Shown here piece after piece: positions 1 to 9,185 of a DNA stretch of 55,739 bases. Source of the DNA: Planctomycetota bacterium. Its GTDB lineage: Bacteria > Planctomycetota > UBA1135 > GCA-002686595. Position 1 is the first letter of the stretch. Every line of letters starts with the position of its first letter. Made by a program: the position numbers and the translations under genes. The notes under the pieces were generated by a model. It was not told where the DNA came from. It was given only the letters and a program-made list of their open reading frames with translations, and did not search any database. The stretch is taken from NCBI GenBank assembly GCA_020847695.1, contig JADLBP010000133.1, positions 1 through 55,739 of the forward strand, written 5' to 3'.

Positions 1-2
1 AG

Positions 3-1739
3 TTCCGCGAGCCGGTGCGGCGCACGTTGCGCTGGTTGCTCTCGCTGCGCGACGCGCGAGGCCGCATCGTCTGCCCGGAGCACAAGCTCGAGCACACCGG
101 CAAGAGCGCCGGCGCCGCGGTGATGGCGGCGATCCTCGGCGAGCTCGACGACGACGACACGTTGCGCGCCGCCGCGCTGCAGCAGGGCGAGCGCATGGTC
201 GCCAACCTGGTGCGCGAGGGAACCAGCCCGTGCCACACGTTCCGGCCCGGTCGCCACGATCCGTTCAACTGCTCGAACAGCGTGATCGACGGCGGCGCGT
301 GCAGCGATGCGCTCGCCGAGCTCGTGCATCGGCTCGGTTCGCGGATGGACGGCGAGCAGCGGCAGCGCTTCCGCGACGCGAGCTTGCTGCACGCGCGGAC
401 GTACCTGCGCTACGCGGTGCTCGACAAGGGGATCCCGGCGCAGCGCGCGTGGGGCTTGAGCGGGCTCGCGAATGCGTGGACGCTCGAGCGCGACGAGACG
501 CTCGAACGCGCGGCGCTCGAAGCGGTCGGCGTGCTCGAAGGCATCCAGAACGCCGACGGCAGCTACCCGTACCATCCGCTCGAGTGGGGCGGCGCGCACG
601 CGGGCTCCGGCGACGTGTCGGCGTTCTATCAATCGCGCGTCACGGGGTTCCTGCTGTTCGCGCTCGAACGGCTCGGGCGCGATCCGCGCGATGGGCTGTT
701 CGCCGGGCCGCTCGAGCGCGGGCTCGACTTCCTGCTCGCGCTGCAAGGGCCCGACGGGATCAAGGCCGGTCTCGTCGAGGCGAAGCCCTGGTACTGGGGC
801 GCGACCTACGAGGTCGCGTCGAACGTCTTCGACGTCTACGCGTTCGCCGCCGGTTGGCGCGCGTTCCGGCGCCGGCCGCTCGCCGACGCGGCGCTGCGCG
901 CGTTCCGCGCGTGGAGCGAGCACCTCGAGCCCGATGGCCGGCCGAGGAGCCACCTCGCCGGGCACGGGCGCACGAAGAGCTACCAGTGTCCGGTGTTCTG
1001 GGCGGCGCACGCGGAGTGGATCGCGCGCTCGTTCGAGTTGCTCGAGCAAGCCGCCGCGTCCGCGCCGGGCCTCGCGCGCACCGTCGGACAAGGCATCGAC
1101 CTGCGCGTCGGTTGGTTCCCGAACGCCGAGCTCGGCCGCCTCGAGGACGATGCGGTGGTCGCGTGGGTGCGCGGCTCGCGGCCGGGCTTCAACGTGCACC
1201 ACGGCAGCCCGCACGGCGCGGGGTTGATCCGTGTGCTGCGCAAGTCGGACGGGGCCGAGCTGGTGACGCGCTGTCGGCTCGGCGGCTCGCAGGAGGCCGA
1301 GTGGAACGGCAAGGTCGGCTCGCCCGCGCCGCTGCGAGGCTGGCGCGCGAACAAGGACGAGCTGCGTTTCTCGCTCTGGCTCGCACGCAACCACTGGCGC
1401 GGCGAGCGGTACGGCGCCGCGCTGCGCGCTCCGTTCGCGGTCGCCGCTCGCGGGCTCGCCGCCTACGCCGCGCCCCGGGTGTCGAGCGCGTTCTTCCTCG
1501 CGCCGACCGCGCGCGCGTTCGGCGACTCGATCGTGCTGAAGAGCGGCATCGCGTGGCGCGACGGTCGCCCGGTGCCCGGCGTGGAGCTCGAACGCACCTT
1601 CCAGCTCGACGGAAACGGCCTGTCGGTCCGAGAGCGCCGGCTGCGCGCGCCCGCCGGGCTCGACCTCGCGTATGCGGTTCCGCGCGCCGCCCGCGACGTC
1701 GAGCGCGAGTCCGACGAAGTGCGCTACCGGCTGGCCTGA
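3..1739 (+). CDS. 5'-truncated helical-toroid-like protein, function unknown
   Basis: The reading frame is open from the window edge, so the true start lies upstream and at least 579 codons are visible. The first ~350 residues are helical and carry repeated pieces such as QNADGSYPYHPLEW and LQGPDGI. These resemble the spaced helical hairpins of alpha/alpha-toroid proteins (glycosidases, lyases, terpene-cyclase-like folds). The last ~230 residues look beta-rich and could be a sandwich domain as in polysaccharide lyases. I see no catalytic motif that fixes an activity. It precedes a sulfatase-fold gene by 31 bases and three glycosyltransferases, so a role in surface-glycan processing is an inference from context only. 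Confidence 0.6.
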   Translation, partial: FREPVRRTLRWLLSLRDARGRIVCPEHKLEHTGKSAGAAVMAAILGELDDDDTLRAAALQQGERMVANLVREGTSPCHTFRPGRHDPFNCSNSVIDGGACSDALAELVHRLGSRMDGEQRQRFRDASLLHARTYLRYAVLDKGIPAQRAWGLSGLANAWTLERDETLERAALEAVGVLEGIQNADGSYPYHPLEWGGAHAGSGDVSAFYQSRVTGFLLFALERLGRDPRDGLFAGPLERGLDFLLALQGPDGIKAGLVEAKPWYWGATYEVASNVFDVYAFAAGWRAFRRRPLADAALRAFRAWSEHLEPDGRPRSHLAGHGRTKSYQCPVFWAAHAEWIARSFELLEQAAASAPGLARTVGQGIDLRVGWFPNAELGRLEDDAVVAWVRGSRPGFNVHHGSPHGAGLIRVLRKSDGAELVTRCRLGGSQEAEWNGKVGSPAPLRGWRANKDELRFSLWLARNHWRGERYGAALRAPFAVAARGLAAYAAPRVSSAFFLAPTARAFGDSIVLKSGIAWRDGRPVPGVELERTFQLDGNGLSVRERRLRAPAGLDLAYAVPRAARDVERESDEVRYRLA

Positions 1740-1770
1740 GCGGGCGCGTGGGGTAGGCTCTAGGATTCCC

Positions 1771-3855
1771 ATGCCCCCGTCGAACGAACGCTCCCCCGGC
1801 AGGCTCGCGAGCTTGCGCGCGGGCTGGAACGCAGGTCTGTTGGTCGGCTTCTGGAACGGACTGGTCGACGGCATCGTCGCGGCGTACCGGACCGGCACCC
1901 GTGGGTTCGTCGATGTGCTCGGCTGCCTCGCGGGCTCGGTGCTCTGCTACGCGTTGCTCTGGGTGGTCGTCCTGTCGGTCGCGAGCGCGCTGTTGCACTT
2001 CCGACTGCGCGCCAAGGACTTGCGCGGACGGATCGCGACGTTGGTGACGCTCGGGCTCGCGCTCGCCTTCGCCGGCGAGCTCTATTGGTGGAGCCGCGAG
2101 TGGCTGTTCTACGGCGTGTCGTCGCTCGATCCTCGGCGGCTCGCGGTCGCGGCGGGCTCGCTGGTGGTCGGCGCCGGGCTCGCGATCGTCGTCACCAAGC
2201 TCGCCGCGCGCGCGCCGCGCGGTGCGAAGTGGGCGATCGCGCTCGCGGTGCCGATCGCGTGCCTCGCAGGCGTCGCGTATCTCGCGGTGCAATCGGCACG
2301 CAGCGCCGAGCGCGGCGCTCTGAACGACCGCAATCGCGACCTGCCGAACGTCGTGCTGATCGTCGTCGACGCGCTGCGCGCCGACGTGCTCTCGTGCTAC
2401 GGCCATCCGCGCGTCCAGACGCCGCACATCGATCGGCTGGCGCGCGAAGGCGTGCTGTTCGAGCGCGCGATGGTGCAAGCGCCGTTCACGTGGTCGTCGT
2501 TCGGCTCGATCCTGACCGGCAAGTACCCGCGCCGGCACGGTTTGGTCAAGATGGTTCCCGGCGTCACGATGCCGCCGAACGTGACGCTGCCGTGGCACCT
2601 GAAGAGCGCCAAGCGGCTCGACGGCCGGCAACTCGAAGCGGACGACTACGTCACCGCGGCCTTCCTGACCGGAACGGTGTCGCACGGCTCCGGGCTCGCG
2701 CGCGGCTTCGACAGCTACTTCGAGGCGCTCGTCGGGCACGCGTTGGTCGAGGTGGAGAACCCGTGGAGCGTGTTCCGCTCCGAGCTCTTGATCTCGATCT
2801 TCCAGAACAAGCTCGCGCAGCGGCTCGACGCCGCGCAGGTCGCCGGCGTCGCGAGCGATTGGCTCGCCGACCACGCGGATCGACGTTTCGCGACCAAACT
2901 CCACTTCTATTCGACCCACACGCCGTACGACCCGCCCGCGGAGTTCCGCGACGGCCTCTGCGATCCGAAGTACGACGGCCCGATCCGCTCGTTCTGGGCC
3001 GAGCACAGGCTCGCGATCGAGCAGGGCAAGTACGTGCTGACGCCGGCCGACGTCGCGCAGATCCAGAACCTCTACTACGCCGGCGTCGAGCAGGCGGACG
3101 CGATGATCGGTCAGGTGCTCGACACGCTCGAGCGCGCGGGCGTGCTCGACCAGACGTTGGTGATCGTCACCGCCGACCACGGCGAGGAGCTCGGCGATCA
3201 CGGGCTCTGGGAGCACAACTGGATGTTCCAGACCAACCTGCAGGTGCCGCTCGTGATGCGCTTGCCCGGCAAGCTGCCGGCCGGCAAGCGCGTCGACGCC
3301 CTGGTGCAGTCGATCGACATCGTGCCGACGGTCTGCGAGCTCGCCGGGATCGAAGCGCCGGGGCTCGGCGCGACCGATCCGCGCGAGTTCGTCGACGGCA
3401 AGAGCTTGGTCGCGATCTCGCACGGAACCGGCGAGCCGCCGCACCGCTATTCGTTCGCCGAGAACGGCGTGTACCTGTCGATCCAAGACGCGACCACCAA
3501 GCTGTTCGTCACCACCGAAGCGTTGACTCCGGAGGGCTGGGCCGCGGCTCTCGACGGCAGCGCCGAGCAGCCGCACTTCTACGACCTCGCCGCCGACCCG
3601 AACGAGAAGCGCAACGCGATCCGCGAGCGGCGCGAGGACGCCGAGCGCTTGATCTCGGCGCTGCGCGAGTGGAGCGCCTCGATGCCGATCCGGCGCGACG
3701 AGCTCGTGCAGTCCGATCGCGATGCGGAGGACCTGCGCATCTTCCGCGAGCTCGGCTACGTCGAGGGCATCGGCGAGGACACGCATTCCAGCGGTCACCT
3801 CCCGGGCTCGCAGCTTCCCGGCGAGCCGACGCCGAGCGAGCCGCAGAAGAAGTGA
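1771..3855 (+). CDS. Membrane sulfatase/alkaline-phosphatase-fold protein with Thr in the nucleophile position
   Basis: The start ATG at 1771 gives 694 aa. Residues ~45-190 contain about four hydrophobic segments. The sulfatase-like domain begins at LPNVVLIVVDALRAD (first metal Asp) and later has TADHGEELGDHG (metal Asp/His). At the nucleophile site, where sulfatases have C/S-x-P-x-R before LLTG, the sequence reads TWSSFGSILTGKYPRR. Thr240 therefore occupies the formylglycine position and the Pro and Arg are absent. Family knowledge: a Thr nucleophile is typical of phosphoglycerol/phosphoethanolamine transferases (LtaS, EptA) and of non-sulfatase members. Inference: it is more likely a phospho-transferase or phosphodiesterase acting on a surface glycan than a sulfatase. 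It heads a run of GT genes. Confidence 0.8.
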   Translation: MPPSNERSPGRLASLRAGWNAGLLVGFWNGLVDGIVAAYRTGTRGFVDVLGCLAGSVLCYALLWVVVLSVASALLHFRLRAKDLRGRIATLVTLGLALAFAGELYWWSREWLFYGVSSLDPRRLAVAAGSLVVGAGLAIVVTKLAARAPRGAKWAIALAVPIACLAGVAYLAVQSARSAERGALNDRNRDLPNVVLIVVDALRADVLSCYGHPRVQTPHIDRLAREGVLFERAMVQAPFTWSSFGSILTGKYPRRHGLVKMVPGVTMPPNVTLPWHLKSAKRLDGRQLEADDYVTAAFLTGTVSHGSGLARGFDSYFEALVGHALVEVENPWSVFRSELLISIFQNKLAQRLDAAQVAGVASDWLADHADRRFATKLHFYSTHTPYDPPAEFRDGLCDPKYDGPIRSFWAEHRLAIEQGKYVLTPADVAQIQNLYYAGVEQADAMIGQVLDTLERAGVLDQTLVIVTADHGEELGDHGLWEHNWMFQTNLQVPLVMRLPGKLPAGKRVDALVQSIDIVPTVCELAGIEAPGLGATDPREFVDGKSLVAISHGTGEPPHRYSFAENGVYLSIQDATTKLFVTTEALTPEGWAAALDGSAEQPHFYDLAADPNEKRNAIRERREDAERLISALREWSASMPIRRDELVQSDRDAEDLRIFRELGYVEGIGEDTHSSGHLPGSQLPGEPTPSEPQKK

Positions 3856-3862
3856 TCCGTCG

Positions 3863-5032
3863 ATGAAGCTCGTGCTGGTCGCGAACGCGCGCATCCCGTC
3901 GCAAAGGGCGCAGTCGGTCCAACTGATGCACACCGCGTCCGCGTTCCACCGCGCGGGCGCCGCCGTGACGCTGTTGACCGCCGACCGGCGCAAGAAAGTC
4001 GCGCTGCCCGACGGCCAGGACGTCTTCACGTACTACGGCATCCCGGCGGACGCGCGGCCGAAGCTCGAGACCGCGCCGTGCACCGACTGGGTCGACGGCG
4101 TGCCGGTGCTCCTGCAGTACTTCCCCGCGCGCATCCAGGAGCTGACGTTCGCGCGCAACGCGGCGAAACAGGTGCTCGAGCGTCACACGCATTCGCTGGT
4201 CTACTCGCGCGAGATCGAGAGCGCGCGCCACCTGGTCAAACGCGGCCTCGAACGCGTGTTCCTCGAGCTGCACCGCGTGCCCGGCAGCGATACGCGCCGC
4301 CGCTGGCTCCGGGAAGCCGCGCGCGGCGTCCGCGGCGTCGTCGCGATCTCCGGCGGCGTGCGCGAGGACCTGATCGCGCTCGGCGTCGAGCCGGCGAAGA
4401 TCCGCGTCGAGCACGACGCGCTCGATCCGCAGCGCTTCCGACGGCCGCCCGATCGCGACGTCGCGCGCGACGAGCTCTCGCTCCCGAAGCGAGGTCCGGT
4501 CGTCGTCTACACCGGCGGATTGCTCGCGTGGAAGGGCGCCGATCTCTTGATCGACGCCGCGCGCAAGCTGCCGGCGGTCCAGTTCGTGATCGCCGGCGGC
4601 ATGGACAAGGACGTCGAGCGACTGAAGCTGCTCGCGCACGACCTCGCGAACTTCCGCGTCGACGGGTTCCAGGCGCCGACGCGCGTGCCGCTCTATCTCG
4701 CCGCCGCGGACGTCACCGTCGTTCCTAATCGCTCGGAGCCGTTGATCAGCGCGAAATACACGTCGCCGTTGAAGATCTTCGAGGCGATGGCGCTCGGCGT
4801 GCCGATCGTCGCGAGCGATCTGCCGTCGATCCGCGAGATCCTCGAGCACGAGCGCGACGCCGTGCTGGTGCCGCCCGATTCCGCCGACACGCTCGCCGCC
4901 GGCATCGAGCGGTTGCTCGGTGACGCCGCGCTGCGCGCGCGGTTGCGCGCCAGATTGCTCGAGCGCGCGCCCGACAACACGTGGGAAGCGCGCGCGCGGC
5001 GCCTGCTCGCCTGGATGGAGGCCGCGGCGTGA
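3863..5032 (+). CDS. Glycosyltransferase family 4 protein
   Basis: The start ATG at 3863 lies 7 bases after the sulfatase-fold gene and gives 389 aa. The N-terminus MKLVLVANARIPSQRAQSVQ is a GT-B acceptor domain strand followed by a loop. The C-terminal domain has VVVYTGGLLAWKGADLLIDA and the donor-binding segment SPLKIFEAMALGVPIVASD, with the nucleotide-binding Glu usual for GT4. Length is typical. The enzyme is probably cytoplasmic and transfers a hexose from a nucleotide sugar to a lipid-linked or exported glycan. Donor and acceptor cannot be read from the sequence. The stop codon overlaps the GTG start of the next GT gene (GTGA), pointing to translational coupling. Confidence 0.85.
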   Translation: MKLVLVANARIPSQRAQSVQLMHTASAFHRAGAAVTLLTADRRKKVALPDGQDVFTYYGIPADARPKLETAPCTDWVDGVPVLLQYFPARIQELTFARNAAKQVLERHTHSLVYSREIESARHLVKRGLERVFLELHRVPGSDTRRRWLREAARGVRGVVAISGGVREDLIALGVEPAKIRVEHDALDPQRFRRPPDRDVARDELSLPKRGPVVVYTGGLLAWKGADLLIDAARKLPAVQFVIAGGMDKDVERLKLLAHDLANFRVDGFQAPTRVPLYLAAADVTVVPNRSEPLISAKYTSPLKIFEAMALGVPIVASDLPSIREILEHERDAVLVPPDSADTLAAGIERLLGDAALRARLRARLLERAPDNTWEARARRLLAWMEAAA

Positions 5033-6192
5033 AGGTGCTCTACCTGACCGACTCGCTCTCGGACCTCGACGGCGTCGGCCGTTACGCGATCCGACTGATC
5101 AGCGCGCTCGAGGAACGCAAGAGCGGGCTCGAGGTCGAGATCCTGCTCGCGCGCAAGCACCGGCCGAACTCCGCGCAGATCCCGAAGCACTGGAAGGTCA
5201 GCGTCGCGCTGCCGCCGGACTACTTCTTCTACATGGCGCCGAGCCGCTTCTGGCCGAGCCTCGCGCTCGGCGTCGCGCGCGCGTGGGCGCCGGCGCGCCG
5301 CGCGGACCTGGTACACGCGATCAAGGACTACCCGCACAACCTGCTCGCGCTGCTCGCCGCGAAAGCGGCCGGCAGGCCGTGCGTCGCGACCGCCCACGGC
5401 ACGTACAGCGTGCAGCCCTTGCTCGATCCTCGGCACGCGAAACTGTCGCGCTGGACGTATCGGCGGCTCGCGTCGGTGATCTCGGTCAGTCGTTACACCG
5501 CACGCAGGCTCGACGAGGAGCTGCGCGCCGGCGAGCTCGCCGGCGACCGCCTGCACGTGATCCCGAACTCGGTCGACGCCGCGCACTACCTCGGCGCGCG
5601 CTCGGTCGGCACGCAGCCGTGGCACGGCAAGCGCTACACGCTCGCGATGGGGGAGCTCAAGGAACGCAAGGGCCACCACGTGTCGATCGAGGCGTTCGCG
5701 CGGGTCGCGCAGCGTCATCCCGAGCTGCATCACTTTCTGATCGGCAAGCACTCCGACGCCGACTACAAGCGCGAGCTCGATGCGTTGATCGCCCGCTATG
5801 GGATGACCGAGCGCGTCCACCTCGTCGGAAACGTCACCGAGGACGAGAAGATCGACATGCTCCAGCGCGCGGCGGCCTTCGTGCACACGCCGGTGACCTC
5901 GAAGGACGGCGGATTCGAGGGCTTCGGCATCGTCTACCTCGAGGCGGCGGCGTGCGGCGTGCCGTGCATCGGCACGCGCGAATCCGGCGCGGAGGACGCC
6001 GTCGCCGACGGTGAGAACGGGTTGCTCGCCGAGCCGAACGTCGACGCGGTCGAGCGCGCGCTCGAGCGGCTGATCTCGGAGCCCGAGCTCGCGGCGCGCA
6101 TGGGCTCCGCGGGCCGCGCGCACGCCGAGCGTTCGAGCTGGCGCGACAACGCCGAGCGGGTGCTCGCGATCTACGAGAAGGCGCTGCGTTGA
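5029..6192 (+). CDS. Glycosyltransferase family 4 protein
   Basis: A GTG start at 5029 overlaps the preceding stop (GTGA) and gives 387 aa beginning MKVLYLTDSLSDLDGVGRYA. This start fits the family better than upstream candidates because the Rossmann strand begins at residue 2. The acceptor-side loop is DLDGVGRYAIRLISAL, and the C-terminal donor site is GGFEGFGIVYLEAAACGVPC with the E-x7-E-like pair. AMGELKERKGHHVSIEAF marks the first strand of the C-terminal domain. It is the second of three consecutive GT4 genes, consistent with stepwise assembly of one oligosaccharide. Specificity is not determinable here. Confidence 0.85.
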   Translation: MKVLYLTDSLSDLDGVGRYAIRLISALEERKSGLEVEILLARKHRPNSAQIPKHWKVSVALPPDYFFYMAPSRFWPSLALGVARAWAPARRADLVHAIKDYPHNLLALLAAKAAGRPCVATAHGTYSVQPLLDPRHAKLSRWTYRRLASVISVSRYTARRLDEELRAGELAGDRLHVIPNSVDAAHYLGARSVGTQPWHGKRYTLAMGELKERKGHHVSIEAFARVAQRHPELHHFLIGKHSDADYKRELDALIARYGMTERVHLVGNVTEDEKIDMLQRAAAFVHTPVTSKDGGFEGFGIVYLEAAACGVPCIGTRESGAEDAVADGENGLLAEPNVDAVERALERLISEPELAARMGSAGRAHAERSSWRDNAERVLAIYEKALR

Positions 6193-6197
6193 CCGCC

Positions 6198-7466
6198 ATG
6201 CGCATCCTGCACCTCAACGACCTCCACGATCCGCGGATCGGTTCGTCGATCCGGCAGATGTACCAGCTCGCGGAGCTCCAGCGCGCGGCCGGGCACGCGT
6301 CGGCCGTGTTGACTGCGACGCCGGAGCCCGCCGACGCGACCCCGACGGAGATCCTCGGGTCGCAGGTGTTCCGCGTGCACTCGCGCTACGACCCGCGCTG
6401 GCGCGCGTGGGTCGGGCTGCGCAACCGCCGCGCGCTGCCGGCGATCGAGCGCGTGCTCGACGAGTATCGCCCCGACGTCGTGCACACGCACCTGATCCAC
6501 TCGCACTTGTCGTACGCGTCGCTGACGGCGGCGCGCGCGCGCGGCGCGGCGGTGGTGTTCACCGCGCACGACGTGATGACGTTCTGCTACCAGAAGCTGA
6601 CGTGCTTCCACGGCGGGGAAGAGCACGGCGGCAAGCTGCGCGACTACCAAGCCGCGTGGCAGAAGTGCCTGCCCTGCCAGCGCCTGCGCTGGCGGCCCGA
6701 TCGCAACGCGCGGATCCGCGCGATCCTCGCGCGTGACGTCCAACGCTTCACGACGGTGTCGGAGGAGCTCGCTCGCGCGATCCGCGCCAACGGCATCCGC
6801 GTCGACCGCGTCGTGCACAACGCGATCCCGGGGACGCTGGTGCTGCCGAGCGCGCGGGCGGTCGCCGACTTCCGCGAGAAGCAGGGGCTCGTCGGCAAGC
6901 ACGTGATCACGATCGCAGGCCGGCTGCACGAGCAGAAAGGCGTCCTGCAGCTCTTCCGCATGCTCGCGGAGCTCGGGCGCGAGCTCCCCGACGTCCGCCT
7001 GATGGTGATGGGGCACCGCAAGGTCTACGACGCCGAGTTCGCGCACCACGCGCGCGACCTCGGGGTCGATCGCTTCGTCGTGCCGACCGGGTGGCTCGAC
7101 GGCGAGGAGCTCGCCGCCGCGTACTCGGCGACCGACGTGTTCGTCACCCCGTCGATCTGCTTCGACACGTTCGGCCTGGTCAACCTCGAGGCGATGGAGC
7201 ACGAGAAGCCGGTCGTCGCGACCGCGTTCGGCGGCAGCCCCGAGGTCGTCGAGCACGGCGTCACCGGCTTCGTCGAGAACCCGTTCGACGTCGCCGCCTT
7301 CGCGGGCCGCGTACGCGAGCTCCTGCTGGACCCGGCGCTCGCGCGTCGGATGGGCCAGGCCGGACGCCGCCGCATGCTGGAGCGCTTCACGACGACGCGG
7401 CTCGCCGCGGAGTTCGCCGAGGAGTACGAGCTCGCGCTCGGCGCCGCCCGAGCGTCCGCGCGGTAG
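6198..7466 (+). CDS. Glycosyltransferase family 4 protein with Cys-rich insertion
   Basis: The ATG at 6198 gives 422 aa starting MRILHLNDLHDPRIGSS; a TTG at 6189 overlapping the previous stop is an alternative. The acceptor domain has VVHTHLIHSHLSY, followed by an insertion with four cysteines (YQKLTC and QKCLPCQR). Many GT4 enzymes of this subtype have such an insertion after the HxHD region, and it may be structural or metal binding. The donor site reads CFDTFGLVNLEAMEHEKPVV. The gene closes the tight GT run. A 177-base gap with a strong promoter-like site separates it from the next gene, so the transcription unit may end here. Confidence 0.85.
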   Translation: MRILHLNDLHDPRIGSSIRQMYQLAELQRAAGHASAVLTATPEPADATPTEILGSQVFRVHSRYDPRWRAWVGLRNRRALPAIERVLDEYRPDVVHTHLIHSHLSYASLTAARARGAAVVFTAHDVMTFCYQKLTCFHGGEEHGGKLRDYQAAWQKCLPCQRLRWRPDRNARIRAILARDVQRFTTVSEELARAIRANGIRVDRVVHNAIPGTLVLPSARAVADFREKQGLVGKHVITIAGRLHEQKGVLQLFRMLAELGRELPDVRLMVMGHRKVYDAEFAHHARDLGVDRFVVPTGWLDGEELAAAYSATDVFVTPSICFDTFGLVNLEAMEHEKPVVATAFGGSPEVVEHGVTGFVENPFDVAAFAGRVRELLLDPALARRMGQAGRRRMLERFTTTRLAAEFAEEYELALGAARASAR

Positions 7467-7535
7467 ACTTCCGCTCGGTCCACCGCGCTCGAATCAAGGC
7501 CCGGAAAAGTCTGCAATCCTTTCCCAGAGCACGGG

Positions 7536-7564
7536 TTGCCGAATCCTGACGCGAAGGGTAGATT
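7536..7564 (+). promoter_or_regulatory. Sigma70-like promoter for the radical SAM gene
   Basis: TTGCCG at 7536-7541 and TAGATT at 7559-7564 are separated by exactly 17 bases. The predicted transcript would start near 7571, leaving a leader of about 70 bases before the ATG at 7644. This is one of the two best -35/-10 pairs in the window, the other being upstream of rmlA. Confidence 0.55.
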
Positions 7565-7643
7565 TCGACCCGGCACTGCCGATCTTGGTTGAGCTCCAGC
7601 GCCCCCTCGCCACCCCAGACTTTCCAACCTGACCCACACCGCG

Positions 7644-9080
7644 ATGCGCAAGACCCTGCTGGCCTACGTCAAGCCGCACGTCCAAGAGGACCCGCTGTCG
7701 ATGATCCTCGGGATCACCTACCTCGGGGCGTGCATGGAGAAGGCGAAGCTCCCGATCGCCCTGATCGACGAGCGCGTCGTCACCGACCAGGAGATGAAGC
7801 GCGCGATCGAGGAGAACGACGTGATCGGCTTCGGCGCGCTGACGCCGAACATCCGTCGCGCGATCGCGTGGGCGAAGTACGCGAAGGAGAAGGGCAAGAT
7901 CACCGTGATGGGCGGCCCGCACGCGTCGGTCGACCAGGGGATCTTCTTCGACAGCGGTCACTTCGACTACGTCCTGAAGGGCGAGGCCGAGGAGACGCTC
8001 CCGCGCTTCATCCAAGCGCTCGAAGGCAACGACCAGGCCGAGCTCTCGAAGGTCGCCGGCCTCGCGGGGTGGAAGGACGGCCAGGTGATCTTCGACAACG
8101 CCGCGCCGCCGCTGATCAAGAAGCTCGACGACCTGCCGCTGCCGGCGCGTCACCTCTTGCCGATGCAGACGTACTTCAAGCTCAACCCCGAGCGCCTGAC
8201 GTACATCTTCACGACGCGCGGTTGCCCGTTCAAATGCATCTTCTGCCAGAAGGAGCTGACGGGCCGCGGCTTCCGCGTGCGTTCGACGCAGCTGATCGTC
8301 GACGAGCTCGAGCACATCCTGAAGACGTACAACCCGGGCGTCGTGCTCTTCGTCGACGAGATCCTGACGTTGCGGCGCAAGCGCATCCACGAGATGTGCG
8401 ACGAGATCCTGCGTCGCGGTCTGAAGTTCGAGTGGATCGCGAACACGCGCGCCGACTGTGTCGACTATCCGCTGCTGAAGCACATGCACCGCGCGGGTTG
8501 CCGCCGGATCTACTACGGCTGGGAGTCGGGCAGCCAGCGCATGCTCGACGTGCTCAAGAAGGACCTGACGCCCGAAGTGATCGTCGAGGCCGCGAAGATG
8601 ACGCGCCGCGCCGGCATCTGGGCGAAGGTCTACTTGATCGTCGGCAGCCCGGGCGAGACCCGGCGCGACATCGAGGAGACCGAGAAGGTGCTCAAGCTCG
8701 CCGGCCCCGACCTGGTGCGCGTCAGCGTGTTCAACCCGCTGATCGGCACGGAGTCGTGGGACAACTACCAGGCCTCGATCGACGTCAGCGACCTGCGCGA
8801 GAACTACGTCTCGTCCAACCGCTCGGCGTACATGCACGAGAACTTCAGCCAGGTCGAGCTGGAAGAGCTGCGCAAGAACATGGTGCGCAACTACGAGCGT
8901 TGGTACTACGGCTACAGCCAGCGCGCCAAGCGCTTCATGGAGCGCACGATGTACTACATCGAGAACCCGAAGTACGGCAAGAAGCGCCTGTTCCGCGCGA
9001 TCGGCCTCGTGCCGCCGCCGCAGAGCGAGAACGTCGCGACGCGCGTGATGGACGAGTCGCGCGCCAAGGCCCGCGCCTGA
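7644..9080 (+). CDS. B12-type radical SAM protein
   Basis: This 478-aa protein has an N-terminal flavodoxin-like domain (residues ~1-150) of the kind that binds cobalamin in BchE-like enzymes, then a radical SAM domain. The [4Fe-4S] motif is RGCPFKCIFCQ, with Cys194, Cys198 and Cys201 in CxxxCxxC. GGPHAS at ~90-95 is the usual loop of B12-binding radical SAM proteins, but the DxHxxG lower-ligand motif is absent. IFVDE/ILTL-type strands and GWESGSQRMLDVLKK follow as in the B12-radical SAM/elongator superfamily. Likely substrates are methylated or rearranged sugar or lipid moieties, inferred from the glycan context. It stands alone behind its own promoter. Confidence 0.85.
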   Translation: MRKTLLAYVKPHVQEDPLSMILGITYLGACMEKAKLPIALIDERVVTDQEMKRAIEENDVIGFGALTPNIRRAIAWAKYAKEKGKITVMGGPHASVDQGIFFDSGHFDYVLKGEAEETLPRFIQALEGNDQAELSKVAGLAGWKDGQVIFDNAAPPLIKKLDDLPLPARHLLPMQTYFKLNPERLTYIFTTRGCPFKCIFCQKELTGRGFRVRSTQLIVDELEHILKTYNPGVVLFVDEILTLRRKRIHEMCDEILRRGLKFEWIANTRADCVDYPLLKHMHRAGCRRIYYGWESGSQRMLDVLKKDLTPEVIVEAAKMTRRAGIWAKVYLIVGSPGETRRDIEETEKVLKLAGPDLVRVSVFNPLIGTESWDNYQASIDVSDLRENYVSSNRSAYMHENFSQVELEELRKNMVRNYERWYYGYSQRAKRFMERTMYYIENPKYGKKRLFRAIGLVPPPQSENVATRVMDESRAKARA

Positions 9081-9097
9081 CGCGACGCGCACGCAAC

Positions 9098-9141
9098 GAG
9101 CCTCGCGCTCGCTCCGGTTCCGCCGGGCGGCCGCGAGGCTC
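9098..9141 (+). terminator. Inverted repeat, possible terminator
   Basis: A perfect 10-bp inverted repeat, GAGCCTCGCG at 9098-9107 and CGCGAGGCTC at 9132-9141, encloses a 24-base loop. It lies 18 bases after the radical SAM stop codon. There is no T-tract, so termination is a guess from position. Confidence 0.4.
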
Positions 9142-9146
9142 GCGCG

Positions 9147-9175
9147 TTTCCCGACCGCGCGTCGAGGCGTAGAAT
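9147..9175 (+). promoter_or_regulatory. Possible promoter with -10 almost touching the GNAT start
   Basis: TTTCCC at 9147-9152 and TAGAAT at 9170-9175 have a 17-base spacer. The GTG start at 9186 is only 10 bases past the -10 box, so the mRNA would have a leader of a few bases or none. The -35 is weak. Confidence 0.35.
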
Positions 9176-9185
9176 CGAGCGCCTC

